A DNA stretch of 64,000 nt from UBA6168 sp041752395 (GTDB lineage: Bacteria; Bacteroidota; Bacteroidia; Chitinophagales; Saprospiraceae). The position numbers and the translations under genes are program-made. Of the stretch, positions 23,841-33,039 are shown in pieces; position 1 is the stretch's first letter, and every line of letters begins with the position of its first letter. The stretch covers positions 1 through 64,000 of the forward strand of contig JBGSWN010000121.1 of the NCBI GenBank assembly GCA_041752395.1, written 5' to 3'. The notes beneath the pieces are model-generated. The model saw nothing but the letters and a program-made list of their open reading frames with translations, had not been told where the DNA came from and made no database searches.

Positions 23841-25214
23841 ATGGAAAACTTATTCGAATCTTTAAACCACCAAGACAGTGTTTTTTTCCTCCTATCCATG
23901 CTCGTCAGCTTCCTGATTGGCTTCATTGCTGCTTGGCTCATGTGGCGGGGAGCGGCCAAGCGCTACCAACGGGAAGCCGCCGATTGGAAGAAAAAATACG
24001 ACGACCAAACCTTGGAATTGGCTTCCCTTCGGGAAAAACTGGACCTCAGCACCGCCGACCTTGCCAAGGCAAAACGAGAGGCCGAAACAGCTTTGGCCCA
24101 AGCCGTTGCCACGCAAAATGAAAAAATAAAATGGCAGAAAGACCTCGACCAGTCTTTGGAAGAAACCGTGCGTTTGCATGCCTCCAGCCATGCCTACCAA
24201 GCCACCATCGAAGACCTCAACAACCAAATCATCGGCCTCAAAACCCGCAACGAACAAACAGCATTTGCTGCTTCGGATGGAAGTAGCTCAAATGAGCAAT
24301 TGATTGCACTGCAAACTTCCTACGAGGCTTCGCAACAGCGCCTCGGCTCGCTCGAAGCCAAAGCCGCAGTGCTAGCAGCGGAGAACGAAGCGCTAAAAAC
24401 AGGCATCAAAAAAGAAGACGAGAACCTGTTAGACCTTCTGAAATCATACAATGATTCAACTAACCGCCTAGGTAGTTTGGAGGAAAAACTGGGCATTCTC
24501 ATGGTTGAAAACGAACGGTTGCGGGCCAAATTGGAAGGCCAAGGCGAAACTCCTTCCGAAGAGAATTCCACCCGCCTTGCAGAACCCATCGTGGCTTCCA
24601 TCAATCCCGCCGACAAGGAAGCCATCACAGGAGGGGCCATTACGCCTTCCGACGCCAAGAATGAAGTGTTGGCAGCCATCGGCAGCACTATCCCTTCTGC
24701 AACCGCCGATCAAAAAGACAACCTGACAGAAATAAAAGGCATCGGTTCTTTTTTGGAGAAAAAGCTGAACAGCCTCGGCATTTACAAATTTGAGCAAATC
24801 AGCAAATTGACGCCAAATCTGATTGAAAAACTGACCACGGCCATCGAGTTCTTCCCCGGTCGCATTGAACAGGATGATTGGGTGGGGCAGGCAGCCCTTT
24901 TGGCGAAGTCGACAAAAACAAAGGCAGCTCCAAAAAGCAAGGCAGCCAAGGCCGAAGACCTGAAAATCGTAGAGGGTATCGGGCCGAAAATTGAACTGCT
25001 GCTGCACAATGCTGGCATCCAAAACCTAAACGACCTCGCCAAAACCACCGTTGAGCAACTGAAAAAAGTATTGGTGGATGCCGGCGAGCGCTACCGCATT
25101 CATGACCCAAGCACTTGGCCCGAGCAGGCCCGACTTGCTGCCAGTGGCGAGTTAGACAGTTTAAAGGAATACCAAGATTTTCTTGCGGGAGGTAAAGAAC
25201 CTGGGAAAGCGTAG
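23841..25214 (+). CDS. Membrane-anchored coiled-coil protein with two C-terminal HhH domains
   Basis: A 457-residue protein. One membrane helix (FFLLSMLVSFLIGFIAAWLMW, about residues 15-35) is followed by about 200 residues of coiled coil (repeated Glu/Lys/Leu, with two SLEAK/SLEEKLGILMVENERL-type repeats). After a linker, two helix-hairpin-helix units of the DUF4332/HhH-5 type appear: LTEIKGIGSFLEKKLNSLGI near 295 and LKIVEGIGPKIELLLHNAGI near 375. Both are followed by a W(V/P)..QA(A/R)LA tail. Such GIG hairpins often bind DNA, but these repeats also occur in proteins with structural roles. The N-terminal anchor puts the C-terminus in the cytoplasm or periplasm; topology is undecided. Confidence 0.8.
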   Translation: MENLFESLNHQDSVFFLLSMLVSFLIGFIAAWLMWRGAAKRYQREAADWKKKYDDQTLELASLREKLDLSTADLAKAKREAETALAQAVATQNEKIKWQKDLDQSLEETVRLHASSHAYQATIEDLNNQIIGLKTRNEQTAFAASDGSSSNEQLIALQTSYEASQQRLGSLEAKAAVLAAENEALKTGIKKEDENLLDLLKSYNDSTNRLGSLEEKLGILMVENERLRAKLEGQGETPSEENSTRLAEPIVASINPADKEAITGGAITPSDAKNEVLAAIGSTIPSATADQKDNLTEIKGIGSFLEKKLNSLGIYKFEQISKLTPNLIEKLTTAIEFFPGRIEQDDWVGQAALLAKSTKTKAAPKSKAAKAEDLKIVEGIGPKIELLLHNAGIQNLNDLAKTTVEQLKKVLVDAGERYRIHDPSTWPEQARLAASGELDSLKEYQDFLAGGKEPGKA

Positions 25215-25280
25215 CTATATGTTTGATTTTTATCGAGATGGCCACAGCCTTCGTACAACCCAATATTCAAATATACTTTT

Positions 25281-26105
25281 TTGAAAAACATTGCCCGCAA
25301 ATTATTCTACGCCATGCCACCAGCTTGGCGTTTTGCTGCCCGCCGGATTTATTTCCTCCCGCTGGATACTTGGGAGGCTGTGACTGGCCAGCGTGACAGA
25401 CTCACGCCCCCCCGTGGCATGGTTTACACAGGCAGCGGCGATTTTCGGCGGTCGGGTGAGCAGACGGTAGCCAACTTCCAAGCTATTTGCGGCTTGCAGC
25501 CCAACCACCGTGTGCTTGACATTGGCAGCGGCATCGGGCGGATAGCCTTACCACTAACCAGGTTTTTGGGCAAAAATGGCCGTTATGAAGGCTTTGACGT
25601 GGTAAAAAAAGGCGTGGACTGGTGCCAGCAGCACATTACCGCTAGTTTCCCAAACTTTCGTTTCCAGTACATTTCCCTCGAAAACGACCTCTATCGTTCC
25701 GATGGCGGCAGTGCCAGCAGCTTTCGTTTCCCTTACGAGGATGGCAGCTTTGACTTCGCCATCGCCAATTCCGTCTTCACGCACATGCTCCCCGACGAGG
25801 TGGAGAACTACCTCGTCGAACTCCGGCGGGTGCTGCGCCCTGGCGGCGTCTGTTACCTTACTTTTTTTCTTTTTGATGAAAAAACGCTTTGGCCGACTGG
25901 CTTTGGTTTCCCGCACGACTATGTTCACTATCGCCTGATGGACGATGTGGTTCAGCGCGCCAATGTTAGTTTTGAAGAAAAATACTTGCGCAATAGGGTG
26001 GACAGGCTTGACCTTCGTGTCCGACAAATTCACTACGGCTATTGGCGGGGGCTGCCAAAGTCCGACTGCAAGGATTTTCAGGACATCGTTGTGTTGGAAA
26101 AATGA
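25281..26105 (+). CDS. SAM-dependent methyltransferase
   Basis: A 274-residue class I methyltransferase. Motif I is VLDIGSGIGRIALPL near residue 79, then GFDVVKKGVDWCQQHI, the acidic FDFAIANSVFTHMLPDEVENYL and RRVLRPGGVCYLTFFLF. The substrate is unknown. The listed start is a TTG; an ATG exists 33 nt later (25314, MPPAWRF). The N-terminal 12 residues decide between them, and I cannot choose firmly. It stands between the HhH protein and the SPOR protein. Confidence 0.85.
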   Translation: MKNIARKLFYAMPPAWRFAARRIYFLPLDTWEAVTGQRDRLTPPRGMVYTGSGDFRRSGEQTVANFQAICGLQPNHRVLDIGSGIGRIALPLTRFLGKNGRYEGFDVVKKGVDWCQQHITASFPNFRFQYISLENDLYRSDGGSASSFRFPYEDGSFDFAIANSVFTHMLPDEVENYLVELRRVLRPGGVCYLTFFLFDEKTLWPTGFGFPHDYVHYRLMDDVVQRANVSFEEKYLRNRVDRLDLRVRQIHYGYWRGLPKSDCKDFQDIVVLEK

Positions 26106-26579
26106 ACATGTAATAGTTGCCAAGGGCAAAAAAAGGAAGGTCAAGGCACAGCCTTGACCTCCTGAATAAACACCTAAAACCCTATTAAATTTGGGGTTTC
26201 ATGGGGAGTGCTTGCCTGGGAAGCAATAACCTGAACAAAATGTGCAACAATGTTAGATTGTTCACGGTAAATGAGAAAAAAATCAAATCCACAGAAAAAT
26301 TAACATTAACTCCCTGTAAATAAAGGGTTTTTCATGGCCTATCTTTTTTGTTAATCCGAAAAACATTAAATTGCCCGATATTTGCGTTTTCACATGTGTT
26401 TTGGGGTGAGTTTTCAGTTTTTTATTCCTCCCCGTTGGTATTCAGCAAGTTATGATGGCGGCTAAATAAAATCGGTGCAGGGCAGTTTTTTGCCCTGCCC
26501 AACAACAAAATGCTACTTCTGTAGCGTTTTGTCGTCAAATAGGCCGAATCACTTTACGCAAATACCAAAGTAAATTCAC
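26106..26579. other. Intergenic region with terminator and two leader hairpins
   Basis: This 474-bp gap holds the methyltransferase terminator (26138-26160) and two hairpins directly before the SPOR gene. Hairpin one is GCAGGGCA/TGCCCTGC (26477-26484, 26491-26498). Hairpin two is ACAAAATGCTAC/GTAGCGTTTTGT (26505-26516, 26521-26532, one G-T pair). No coding signal was seen. Confidence 0.55.
26138..26160 (+). terminator. Terminator after methyltransferase gene
   Basis: Perfect 10-bp stem AGGTCAAGGC/GCCTTGACCT with ACA loop, 33 nt past the stop. The T-run is weak. Confidence 0.65.
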
Positions 26580-28424
26580 ATGAAGTTTCAAATCCGTGTT
26601 TTTTCTTTCGCAATCCTCGTCCTCATGGCCACCTTGGCCGTTGCACAGGAGGGAGTTCCAGATTATACTGTTCAAGTAGGCAGCTACGCCAATCCAAAAC
26701 CCGGCGACTTTGCCAACCTGCAAGGGCATGGCTTCTTGTACGCCATCAAGCGTCCGGCCCACACCGATGTGTTCGCAGGAGGCTATGAATCCGAGGCTGA
26801 AGCCAATAAATTGTTGGCTACCCTTCAACTTTTCGGCTACGACAATGCCGCAGTCACCAAACTGAATACCGAAGGTGGCCAGTCAGTCACCATCATCCAA
26901 TTGGCAACAAAACGGGTGGGCGACAAAGTAAACTGGGAGGATTACCTGCCAGCCGGAAAGCTTTACGTCCTGCTCAGCGGCAACCAGTTCAAAATCCTTG
27001 CTGGTACTTTTCCAGATGTGGCTTCCGCAAAAGCACAACTTGCCAAACTTCAAAAAGTAGGCTTCAAAGATGCTTTCGTCAAAAACATGAACAACGTGCT
27101 GCTGCACGAAGTCAATGATTTTGAAATGGGCGGCGCTCCGAAAAGGCCGTTGATTCCACTTGTTTTCGAAGAAAAAAAGGCGGAAGAAAAAGCGCCTGAG
27201 CAGCCCAAGGCAGCAGAAGCAGAAATCAAAAAGCAAGACGTTCCGAAATCTTATGACGAAGTGGCAATTGTAGCGCCTGAAACAAAAGCAGCAACTACCC
27301 TGACGCCAAAAGGCACGGAAACGCCAGCCGAACCAAAAGCGGAACCTGTAAAAACAGCGCCAGCCAAGGCTGAACCCGTGAAGGCCGAACCTGCAAAAGC
27401 AGCCACACCAACCCCCGTCAGCCTTGAAGCGAGCCTGCCGGATATTCGGCCAAACGTGAAGCGTACCTCCGCCTACGAACTGCAAAAAACCTTGAAAGCG
27501 GAAGGTTCCTACAAAGGTTCGCTGGATGGTTTTTATGGCAAAGGCACCCGCACGGCCTATGACCAAGCGCTGGCCAACAACGCCCAATTAAAGAAGTACC
27601 GCATCCTTGCGAAGTACATGAATACGCCGACTGAGGACGCTGCCAAGGGGACAGTTCAGTTCTACATCAACCGCCTTTGGGACGACCCCAAAGCCTCGAT
27701 GGACGGCCTTGCCGCTGCCAAAACGCCTATTGCGAAAGCATACCGTGCTTATTTTATGTATGCAAGTGACGGCCCCGGCAAGGACGTGAACTGGCTGATG
27801 AACGAAGCCATCAAGGAGGCTTTTTCGGGTAAAAAATCGGCCTTCCCCAAATTCGACCCGACTGTGCGCTATGCATACGAAGACATTGACCAATTGCTGA
27901 CCCACCTGCGGTACATCCACGAAGTTTCTGCGGATAGCCCGGCAGCACCTTGCTGGCTCTTCCGCAAGCACCCTGGCGCTGCGCTCCAAGCGTTTGGCCC
28001 GCAGGGCACCGAAAGCAACCTCAAGCTGCAAGCCTGCGGCGGTTTCTGGGAGTGGGAAGAAGTGAAAGTGCTGGATGCCATCACCAGAGACCTCTGCGGT
28101 TCCGCCCAGATGAGCGAAGCCGCTTGCGCAAAAAGCCAGTCGCAATTGGCACAGCTCTACCTCACGCCAAAGGCAGTCTCTGAAGATGAACGCAAGGCAC
28201 TGGAAGCTTGGAACGGCAAACTCTGGCAGGGAATTGATGGTTGGTCCAGCCGTGACCCAATGTTGGGCGAAATCGCTACTGCCCTGAAAATCAGCTATTT
28301 GCAGACCGAAGTCCTGTTCGAGGATTTTTTTATGGACGAAGGTTTCAATGAAAAAGAAGCCAAGGCACTGGGGCTACAAGCCATGAAAGTGCTGGTAGCG
28401 CACCACTTGGAGCGGTTTATTTAA
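26580..28424 (+). CDS. SPOR-like protein with peptidoglycan-binding region
   Basis: A 614-residue exported protein. The signal peptide ends at AVAQ. Two SPOR-like units occupy residues about 25-185 (DYTVQVGSYANPKPGDF; QFKILAGTFPDVASAKAQLAKLQ). A Lys/Glu/Ala/Pro-rich linker with EPVKAEPAKA repeats spans about 195-280. A peptidoglycan-binding-1-like motif follows (ELQKTLKAEGSYKGSLDGFYGKGTR split in the fold, near 300), then a 280-residue helical domain I do not recognise. SPOR domains bind glycan strands lacking stem peptides. It may act in cell-wall remodelling or surface attachment. Two hairpins lie in its 5' leader. Confidence 0.82.
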   Translation: MKFQIRVFSFAILVLMATLAVAQEGVPDYTVQVGSYANPKPGDFANLQGHGFLYAIKRPAHTDVFAGGYESEAEANKLLATLQLFGYDNAAVTKLNTEGGQSVTIIQLATKRVGDKVNWEDYLPAGKLYVLLSGNQFKILAGTFPDVASAKAQLAKLQKVGFKDAFVKNMNNVLLHEVNDFEMGGAPKRPLIPLVFEEKKAEEKAPEQPKAAEAEIKKQDVPKSYDEVAIVAPETKAATTLTPKGTETPAEPKAEPVKTAPAKAEPVKAEPAKAATPTPVSLEASLPDIRPNVKRTSAYELQKTLKAEGSYKGSLDGFYGKGTRTAYDQALANNAQLKKYRILAKYMNTPTEDAAKGTVQFYINRLWDDPKASMDGLAAAKTPIAKAYRAYFMYASDGPGKDVNWLMNEAIKEAFSGKKSAFPKFDPTVRYAYEDIDQLLTHLRYIHEVSADSPAAPCWLFRKHPGAALQAFGPQGTESNLKLQACGGFWEWEEVKVLDAITRDLCGSAQMSEAACAKSQSQLAQLYLTPKAVSEDERKALEAWNGKLWQGIDGWSSRDPMLGEIATALKISYLQTEVLFEDFFMDEGFNEKEAKALGLQAMKVLVAHHLERFI

Positions 28425-28470
28425 ATTACTTGTTACAGGTTTTTCAGAAAAATTGCTTCAAAATAAATTC

Positions 28471-28511
28471 AAAAGCGGCCATCGGCAATTTCGTTCGATG
28501 GCCGCTTTTTT
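28471..28511 (+). terminator. Strong terminator after SPOR gene
   Basis: Arms AAAAGCGGCCATCG and CGATGGCCGCTTTT (14 bp, 11-nt loop) followed by T-rich sequence. Confidence 0.92.
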
Positions 28512-28569
28512 CGTTTCGTCACCTAGCTTATATTTTGGTAAAAATTCTGTTCGTCTAGGCTTTTTGCCC

Positions 28570-28577
28570 TAACTTTG
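28570..28577 (+). promoter_or_regulatory. Promoter -7 box of acyl-CoA dehydrogenase
   Basis: TAACTTTG, a TAnnTTTG match 71 nt before the ATG at 28649. No clean -33 box at 19 nt. Confidence 0.4.
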
Positions 28578-28648
28578 CGCAGCAAAAAAACAGCCTCATA
28601 ACCTTTCCACCCGATTCAAATTATTGCCTAACCAAACCTTCAAATTCT

Positions 28649-29836
28649 ATGTTTTTTGAACTAACAGAAGAACAACAAGCCGTACAGCAGGCCGCTCGTG
28701 ATTTTGCCCAAAACATCCTCAAGCCCGGCGTCATCGAACGGGACCGGGACATGAAGTTCCCAAAGGACGAGATTCGCCAGATGGGCGAATTGGGCTTTAT
28801 GGGAATGATGGTGGACCCCGAATACGGCGGCGGCGGCATGGACACCATGAGCTATGTGCTGGCCATGGAGGAAATTTCCAAAGTGGATGCCTCCTGCTCC
28901 GTCATTATGTCCGTCAACAACTCGCTGGTATGCTGGGGCATCCAGTATTTTGGCAACGAAGAACAGAAAGCGAAGTACCTCCCCAAACTCGCCACTGGCG
29001 AATGGATTGGCTCCTTCTGCCTCTCCGAACCGGAAGCGGGCAGCGACGCCACCAGCCAGCGCACCACGGCTGTGGATATGGGCGATTACTACCTCCTCAA
29101 CGGCACGAAGAACTGGATTACCAACGGCGGTTCGTCAAGAGTCCACCTCGTCATGGCGCAGACCCACCCAGAGAAGGCGCACAAAGGCATCAACTGCCTC
29201 ATCGTGGAAACGGATTGGGAAGGCGTGGTCATCGGCGCAAAGGAGGACAAGCTCGGCATCCGGGCTTCTGATACTCACACCATTATGTACAATGATGTGA
29301 AAGTGCCAAAGGCCAACCGCATTGGCGAAGATGGCTTCGGTTTTAAGTTTGCCATGAAAACACTGGAGGGTGGTCGCATTGGTATTGCTGCGCAAGCGCT
29401 TGGCATTGCTGGAGGCGCTTATGAACTTTCACTGGCCTACTCCAAGGAGCGGGCAGCCTTCGGTAAACCCATTTCGCAGCACCAAGCCATCGCTTTCAAA
29501 TTGGCAGACATGGCCACGGATATTGAGGCGGCCAAACTGCTCGTTTACCGGGCCGCTTGGCTCAAAGACCAGCACATGGACTTCGGTCCGGCCAGCGCCA
29601 TGGCCAAGCTTTTTGCTTCGGAAACAGCCATGAAGCATACGGTGGAAGCCGTGCAAATTCACGGTGGCTACGGCTACGTGAAAGAATACCATGTGGAGCG
29701 GCTCATGCGGGATGCGAAAATCACGCAGATTTACGAAGGCACCTCCGAGGTGCAGCGCATCGTGATTTCGAGGAATGTGCTCAATGGGCAGCTTTATATT
29801 CCAATCTGGGGAAACAAGGCGGAGATGGCCGTTTAA
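28649..29836 (+). CDS. Acyl-CoA dehydrogenase
   Basis: A 395-residue FAD enzyme that makes 2-enoyl-CoA from acyl-CoA in fatty-acid or amino-acid breakdown. The N-terminal helical domain begins MFFELTEEQQAVQQAARDFA. The signature GSFCLSEPEAGSDATSQRTTA and the later TKNWITNGG lie in the middle domain. The C-terminal domain contains ALGIAGGAYELSLAYSKERA and the end motif QIYEGTSEVQRIVISRNVL. The catalytic Glu in YEGTSEVQ position is as in short/medium-chain dehydrogenases. Strong terminators on both sides suggest it is transcribed alone. Confidence 0.96.
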   Translation: MFFELTEEQQAVQQAARDFAQNILKPGVIERDRDMKFPKDEIRQMGELGFMGMMVDPEYGGGGMDTMSYVLAMEEISKVDASCSVIMSVNNSLVCWGIQYFGNEEQKAKYLPKLATGEWIGSFCLSEPEAGSDATSQRTTAVDMGDYYLLNGTKNWITNGGSSRVHLVMAQTHPEKAHKGINCLIVETDWEGVVIGAKEDKLGIRASDTHTIMYNDVKVPKANRIGEDGFGFKFAMKTLEGGRIGIAAQALGIAGGAYELSLAYSKERAAFGKPISQHQAIAFKLADMATDIEAAKLLVYRAAWLKDQHMDFGPASAMAKLFASETAMKHTVEAVQIHGGYGYVKEYHVERLMRDAKITQIYEGTSEVQRIVISRNVLNGQLYIPIWGNKAEMAV

Positions 29837-29887
29837 GCAGGATTGGAAATACTTAATTGAACAAAAATTTATAGCACAAATAGTTTG

Positions 29888-29917
29888 GGCGGGAGCTTTA
29901 GAGCTGCCGCCTTTTTT
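29888..29917 (+). terminator. Terminator of acyl-CoA dehydrogenase
   Basis: Stem GGCGG-g-AGCT / AGCT-g-CCGCC with a 4-nt loop, followed by six T. Confidence 0.85.
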
Positions 29918-29942
29918 GTGCCTGGCACTTTCGTAAAATGAA

Positions 29943-29976
29943 AAATTGCCTGCCACCCCAAGGCAACAGGCAATTT
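29943..29976 (-). terminator. Terminator of molybdenum hydroxylase operon
   Basis: Arms AAATTGCCTG/CAGGCAATTT (10 bp), placed 25 nt beyond the stop at 30002 of the leftward operon. Confidence 0.8.
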
Positions 29977-30001
29977 CCTCAATTTCCTAATTTCTGTTAA
30001 A

Positions 30002-32254
30002 TCACCCCGGCACCGCCTTGCCCATCAAATACGGTTGGTCGTACACCCGATTGCCGGTCGCCTTGTAAAGTGCATTGGCCAGCGCACCGATAATGGGCGG
30101 GTTGAGTGGCTCGCCAAGGCCAGTGGGATCCACCTCGCTTTTTACGAAGTGAACATCAATGGCCTTCGGTGCTTCGGAGTGGCGAATAAGGCGGTATTTA
30201 TCGAAATTGGCCTGCTCCGGTGTGCCGTCTTTGAAGGTCATGGCGCTGTACAGGGCATGGCCGATGCCGTCCACCATTCCGCCCTCGCAGAGGTTGGTGG
30301 CGGCGAGCGGATTCACAAGGATGCCACAGTCAACAGCGGCATGAATTTTCTGGATGATAGGCTTTCCGTCTTCCACCACCAAGTCCACCACCTGTGCCAC
30401 ATAGCTGTTGTGACAGAAATAGGCGGAAACGCCCCGGTGAACACCCGCAGGCGGATTTGCCCAATTTGATTTTTCCTTTACTTCCTTCAAAACGCCAGCG
30501 TAGCGGTCTGCGTCGTAGTCATTTTCCTTGCCGACGGGCGCTTTTTTGGCCTTCTCCAACAGCGCCAACCGGAACTCGATGGGGTCTTTCCCAACGGCCT
30601 CGGCCACTTCGTCGAGGAAAGACTGCTCGGCCCCGGCGATGAAATTCGACCCTGGTGCCCGCCATGCCCCGGTGCTGATATTGGTGTCCAAGGACCAATC
30701 TTCAGCGAGGTAGTTGTCCACGGTCCCGGCGGGGAAACGGTTGGGATGCACAGGACTATCGGAAGTGCCGCCGCCCCGGATATGGAAGCCGATAAGGTTC
30801 TTGTCCGCATCCAACGCAGCCCGGTAGGTGACGTGGTAGGCAGGGCGATAGACGCCCGCTGTCATATCGTCCTCACGGGTGTAGATAAGTTTAATCGGTG
30901 CATTCATTTGCTTTGAAATGACGGCTGCCTCCACCAAGAAGTGTCCGTAAAGCCTGCGGCCAAAGCCCCCGCCCATACGGGTCATTTGTATGTCAATCTT
31001 TTCGAGCGGCAGGCCGAACCGTGCAGCGATGGTTTTCTCCATGAACTCCGGCGTCTGTATCGGCCCGACAAGTTCTGCTTTGTCGGCGGTCACATGGGCG
31101 AAGAAGTTCATCGGCTCCATCGTGTTGTGGGCAAGAAAGGGAGCGGTGTAAGTGTGCTCGATGACTTGCGCCGCATTTTTGAAAGCAGCATCCGGGTCGC
31201 CGTCTTTGCGCAGCAACTTGGCAGGCTTGGCGGTGAGGGCCACCATCTTTGCCTTGTGGTCATTGGTATTCTCCAGACCGCCCGGAACGGTTATTTTTTG
31301 CGGGCCACCCCAGCCCTGCACGTTCTCGGAATAAGACGGGAAAGCTTCCCATTCTAGTTTCAGCGCTTTTTTGGCCTGCATCACTTCCCAAGTCGTGTTG
31401 CCCACCACGACGACCTTTTCGTTGAAAGCCTCTGTGTCGCACCACTGCTTTTCGTAGCCATCTTCGTAAACCTTCATGGTGAAAACATCTTTGATGCCGG
31501 GCATTGACTTGGCCGCCGAGCTGTCCACCGATTTCAGCTTCATGCCAAAGCTGGGCGGGTGGGCTAGCATGGCGATGAGCATCCCTTCCCGCTTGTAGTC
31601 GAGGCCGTAGAGCGGCTGACCAGTCACTATTTTTTGGCCATCCACATTTTTCCTGGGTGTTCCAATGATTTTGAAGTCCTTCACGTCTTTTAGTTTCACT
31701 TCCTTCGGGACTGTGACTTTGGCAGCAGCCGAGGCCATTTCGCCATAGCCCGCTGACTTTCCGTTTTTATGCTTCAAAACGCCAGCCTCGGTGGTAATTT
31801 CATCTGCTGGTACCTGCCAAGCTTGCGCCGCCGCTTCCTTGAGCATCTGCCGGGCTGAGGCACCCGCCATCCGCAACGCCTTCCATGATTCCTTAATGGA
31901 CTCGCTGCCCCCCGCTATCTGACGGGTGAAGATGGCGGTATTGAGTGGTGCCTGTTCCACGATGACGTTTTTCCAGTCGCAGTCGAGTTCTTCCGCCACA
32001 ATCATGGGCATGGAGGTCTTCACGTTCTGCCCAATTTCGGGGTTCGGCGACATGATGGTAACGACGCCGTTCTCCCCAATTTTGAGAAAACCGGTCAGGT
32101 CAAACCATTCCTTGGGCATGGCGAGTACTTCCGCTTCTGATGTACCGGATTTGCAGGCCGCCAGCCAACTGATGCCGAGCATGAATCCGCCCCCAGCGAG
32201 GGCAGAAGTTTTGAGGAAGGAGCGCCTTCCGTATGTTGTTTTGATGATGGTCAT
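30002..32254 (-). CDS. Molybdopterin-binding large subunit of an IorB-type oxidoreductase
   Basis: A 750-residue xanthine dehydrogenase-family large subunit, close in plan to isoquinoline 1-oxidoreductase beta subunit. A twin-arginine signal is clear (YGRRSFLKTSALAGGGFMLG, followed by LAAC, a possible lipobox), so the folded enzyme is exported to the periplasm. Motifs: two copies of the molybdopterin domain (PLYGLDYKREGMLIAMLAHP; EHTYTAPFLAHNTMEPMNFF), MGGGFGRRLYGHFLVEAA, GAWRAPGSNFIAGAEQSFLDE and the GLGEPLNPPIIGALANAL end. The natural substrate, an aldehyde or N-heterocycle, cannot be read. The 2Fe-2S subunit is encoded 79 nt upstream. Confidence 0.92.
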   Translation of the reverse strand: MTIIKTTYGRRSFLKTSALAGGGFMLGISWLAACKSGTSEAEVLAMPKEWFDLTGFLKIGENGVVTIMSPNPEIGQNVKTSMPMIVAEELDCDWKNVIVEQAPLNTAIFTRQIAGGSESIKESWKALRMAGASARQMLKEAAAQAWQVPADEITTEAGVLKHKNGKSAGYGEMASAAAKVTVPKEVKLKDVKDFKIIGTPRKNVDGQKIVTGQPLYGLDYKREGMLIAMLAHPPSFGMKLKSVDSSAAKSMPGIKDVFTMKVYEDGYEKQWCDTEAFNEKVVVVGNTTWEVMQAKKALKLEWEAFPSYSENVQGWGGPQKITVPGGLENTNDHKAKMVALTAKPAKLLRKDGDPDAAFKNAAQVIEHTYTAPFLAHNTMEPMNFFAHVTADKAELVGPIQTPEFMEKTIAARFGLPLEKIDIQMTRMGGGFGRRLYGHFLVEAAVISKQMNAPIKLIYTREDDMTAGVYRPAYHVTYRAALDADKNLIGFHIRGGGTSDSPVHPNRFPAGTVDNYLAEDWSLDTNISTGAWRAPGSNFIAGAEQSFLDEVAEAVGKDPIEFRLALLEKAKKAPVGKENDYDADRYAGVLKEVKEKSNWANPPAGVHRGVSAYFCHNSYVAQVVDLVVEDGKPIIQKIHAAVDCGILVNPLAATNLCEGGMVDGIGHALYSAMTFKDGTPEQANFDKYRLIRHSEAPKAIDVHFVKSEVDPTGLGEPLNPPIIGALANALYKATGNRVYDQPYLMGKAVPG

Positions 32255-32262
32255 TTAATTTG

Positions 32263-32333
32263 TCATTGGGGTCATTGGCGTCCTTGGTCATTGTGGACGG
32301 AGCACAATTACCAATGACTCCAATGACGAATGA
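32263..32333. repeat. Inverted 9-nt repeat pair between the two oxidoreductase genes
   Basis: Left arm: TCATTGGGG, TCATTGGCG, then TCCTTGG and TCATTG (32263-32293). Right arm: ACCAATGACT, CCAATGACG, AATGA (to 32333). The arms are inverted copies with few changes. The arrangement is like the heptamer pairs, but the unit is mostly 9 nt. It fills the gap between a start codon and a stop codon. Confidence 0.75.
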
Positions 32334-32789
32334 TTAAGAATTTGCTGCCGTTTTGATCGCCGCCTTGATGCGCACATAGGTTGCGCAGCGGCAAATATTG
32401 CCATTCATTGCGCCAGCGATATCCTCATCGCTGGGGTGGGGGTTTGCTTTGAGCAAGGCAGCGGCGTTCATGATTTGGCCAGCTTGGCAATAGCCGCACT
32501 GTGCCACGTCATGTTCTAGCCATGCTTTTTGAACGGGGTGGTCACCGTTTTCGGAGAGGCCCTCGATGGTGGTGATCGGTTTGTCGCCGACTTGCGACAC
32601 GGCCAGTTGACAGGAGCGCATGGCCACCCCGTCGAGGTGGATGGTGCAGGCGCCGCACGAGCCGATACCACAGCCGTACTTGGTGCCGACGAGGTTGGCA
32701 TGGTCACGCAGCACCCAAAGCATCGGTGTTGTCGGGTCTATGTCCACCTGCTGTTTTTTGCCATTGATGTTTAAGTTGAAAATTGCCAT
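32334..32789 (-). CDS. (2Fe-2S)-binding small subunit of IorA type
   Basis: A 151-residue ferredoxin-type subunit with two 2Fe-2S clusters. The plant-type ferredoxin motif is CGIGSCGACTIHLDG near residue 40-54, with a fourth Cys in MRSCQLAV. The second cluster uses CGYCQAGQIMNAAALL and GNICRCATYVRIKAAI. It passes electrons from the molybdenum site of the adjacent large subunit. It has no signal of its own, so it probably travels with the Tat-exported partner. Confidence 0.95.
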   Translation of the reverse strand: MAIFNLNINGKKQQVDIDPTTPMLWVLRDHANLVGTKYGCGIGSCGACTIHLDGVAMRSCQLAVSQVGDKPITTIEGLSENGDHPVQKAWLEHDVAQCGYCQAGQIMNAAALLKANPHPSDEDIAGAMNGNICRCATYVRIKAAIKTAANS

Positions 32790-32978
32790 AAAGCGGTAAG
32801 GTTGTGAGACAATTGAGTGATTAAAGATTGAGGGCTAAAACTAAAAAAACGAAGGATAGTTTTTGGGAAAAATTATTAAATTCGAAATTTTACAGTGATT
32901 TTTCAAGAAAAATTAACTTTCGTTGGATGGCCCATTCCTAGCCGAATGGTCTATTTCATGCCCATTTTACCAATAAAC

Positions 32979-33014
32979 AAAAGGGGACGACACCTAAGTG
33001 CCGCCCCCTTTTTT
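32979..33014 (-). terminator. Terminator of Hsp20 gene
   Basis: Stem AAAAGGGG-a-CG-a-CAC / GTG-c-CG-c-CCCC with T-run on the far side, 26 nt past the stop at 33040. Confidence 0.8.
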
Positions 33015-33039
33015 GGTTCAGTATTTTCTTGCTAAAATC

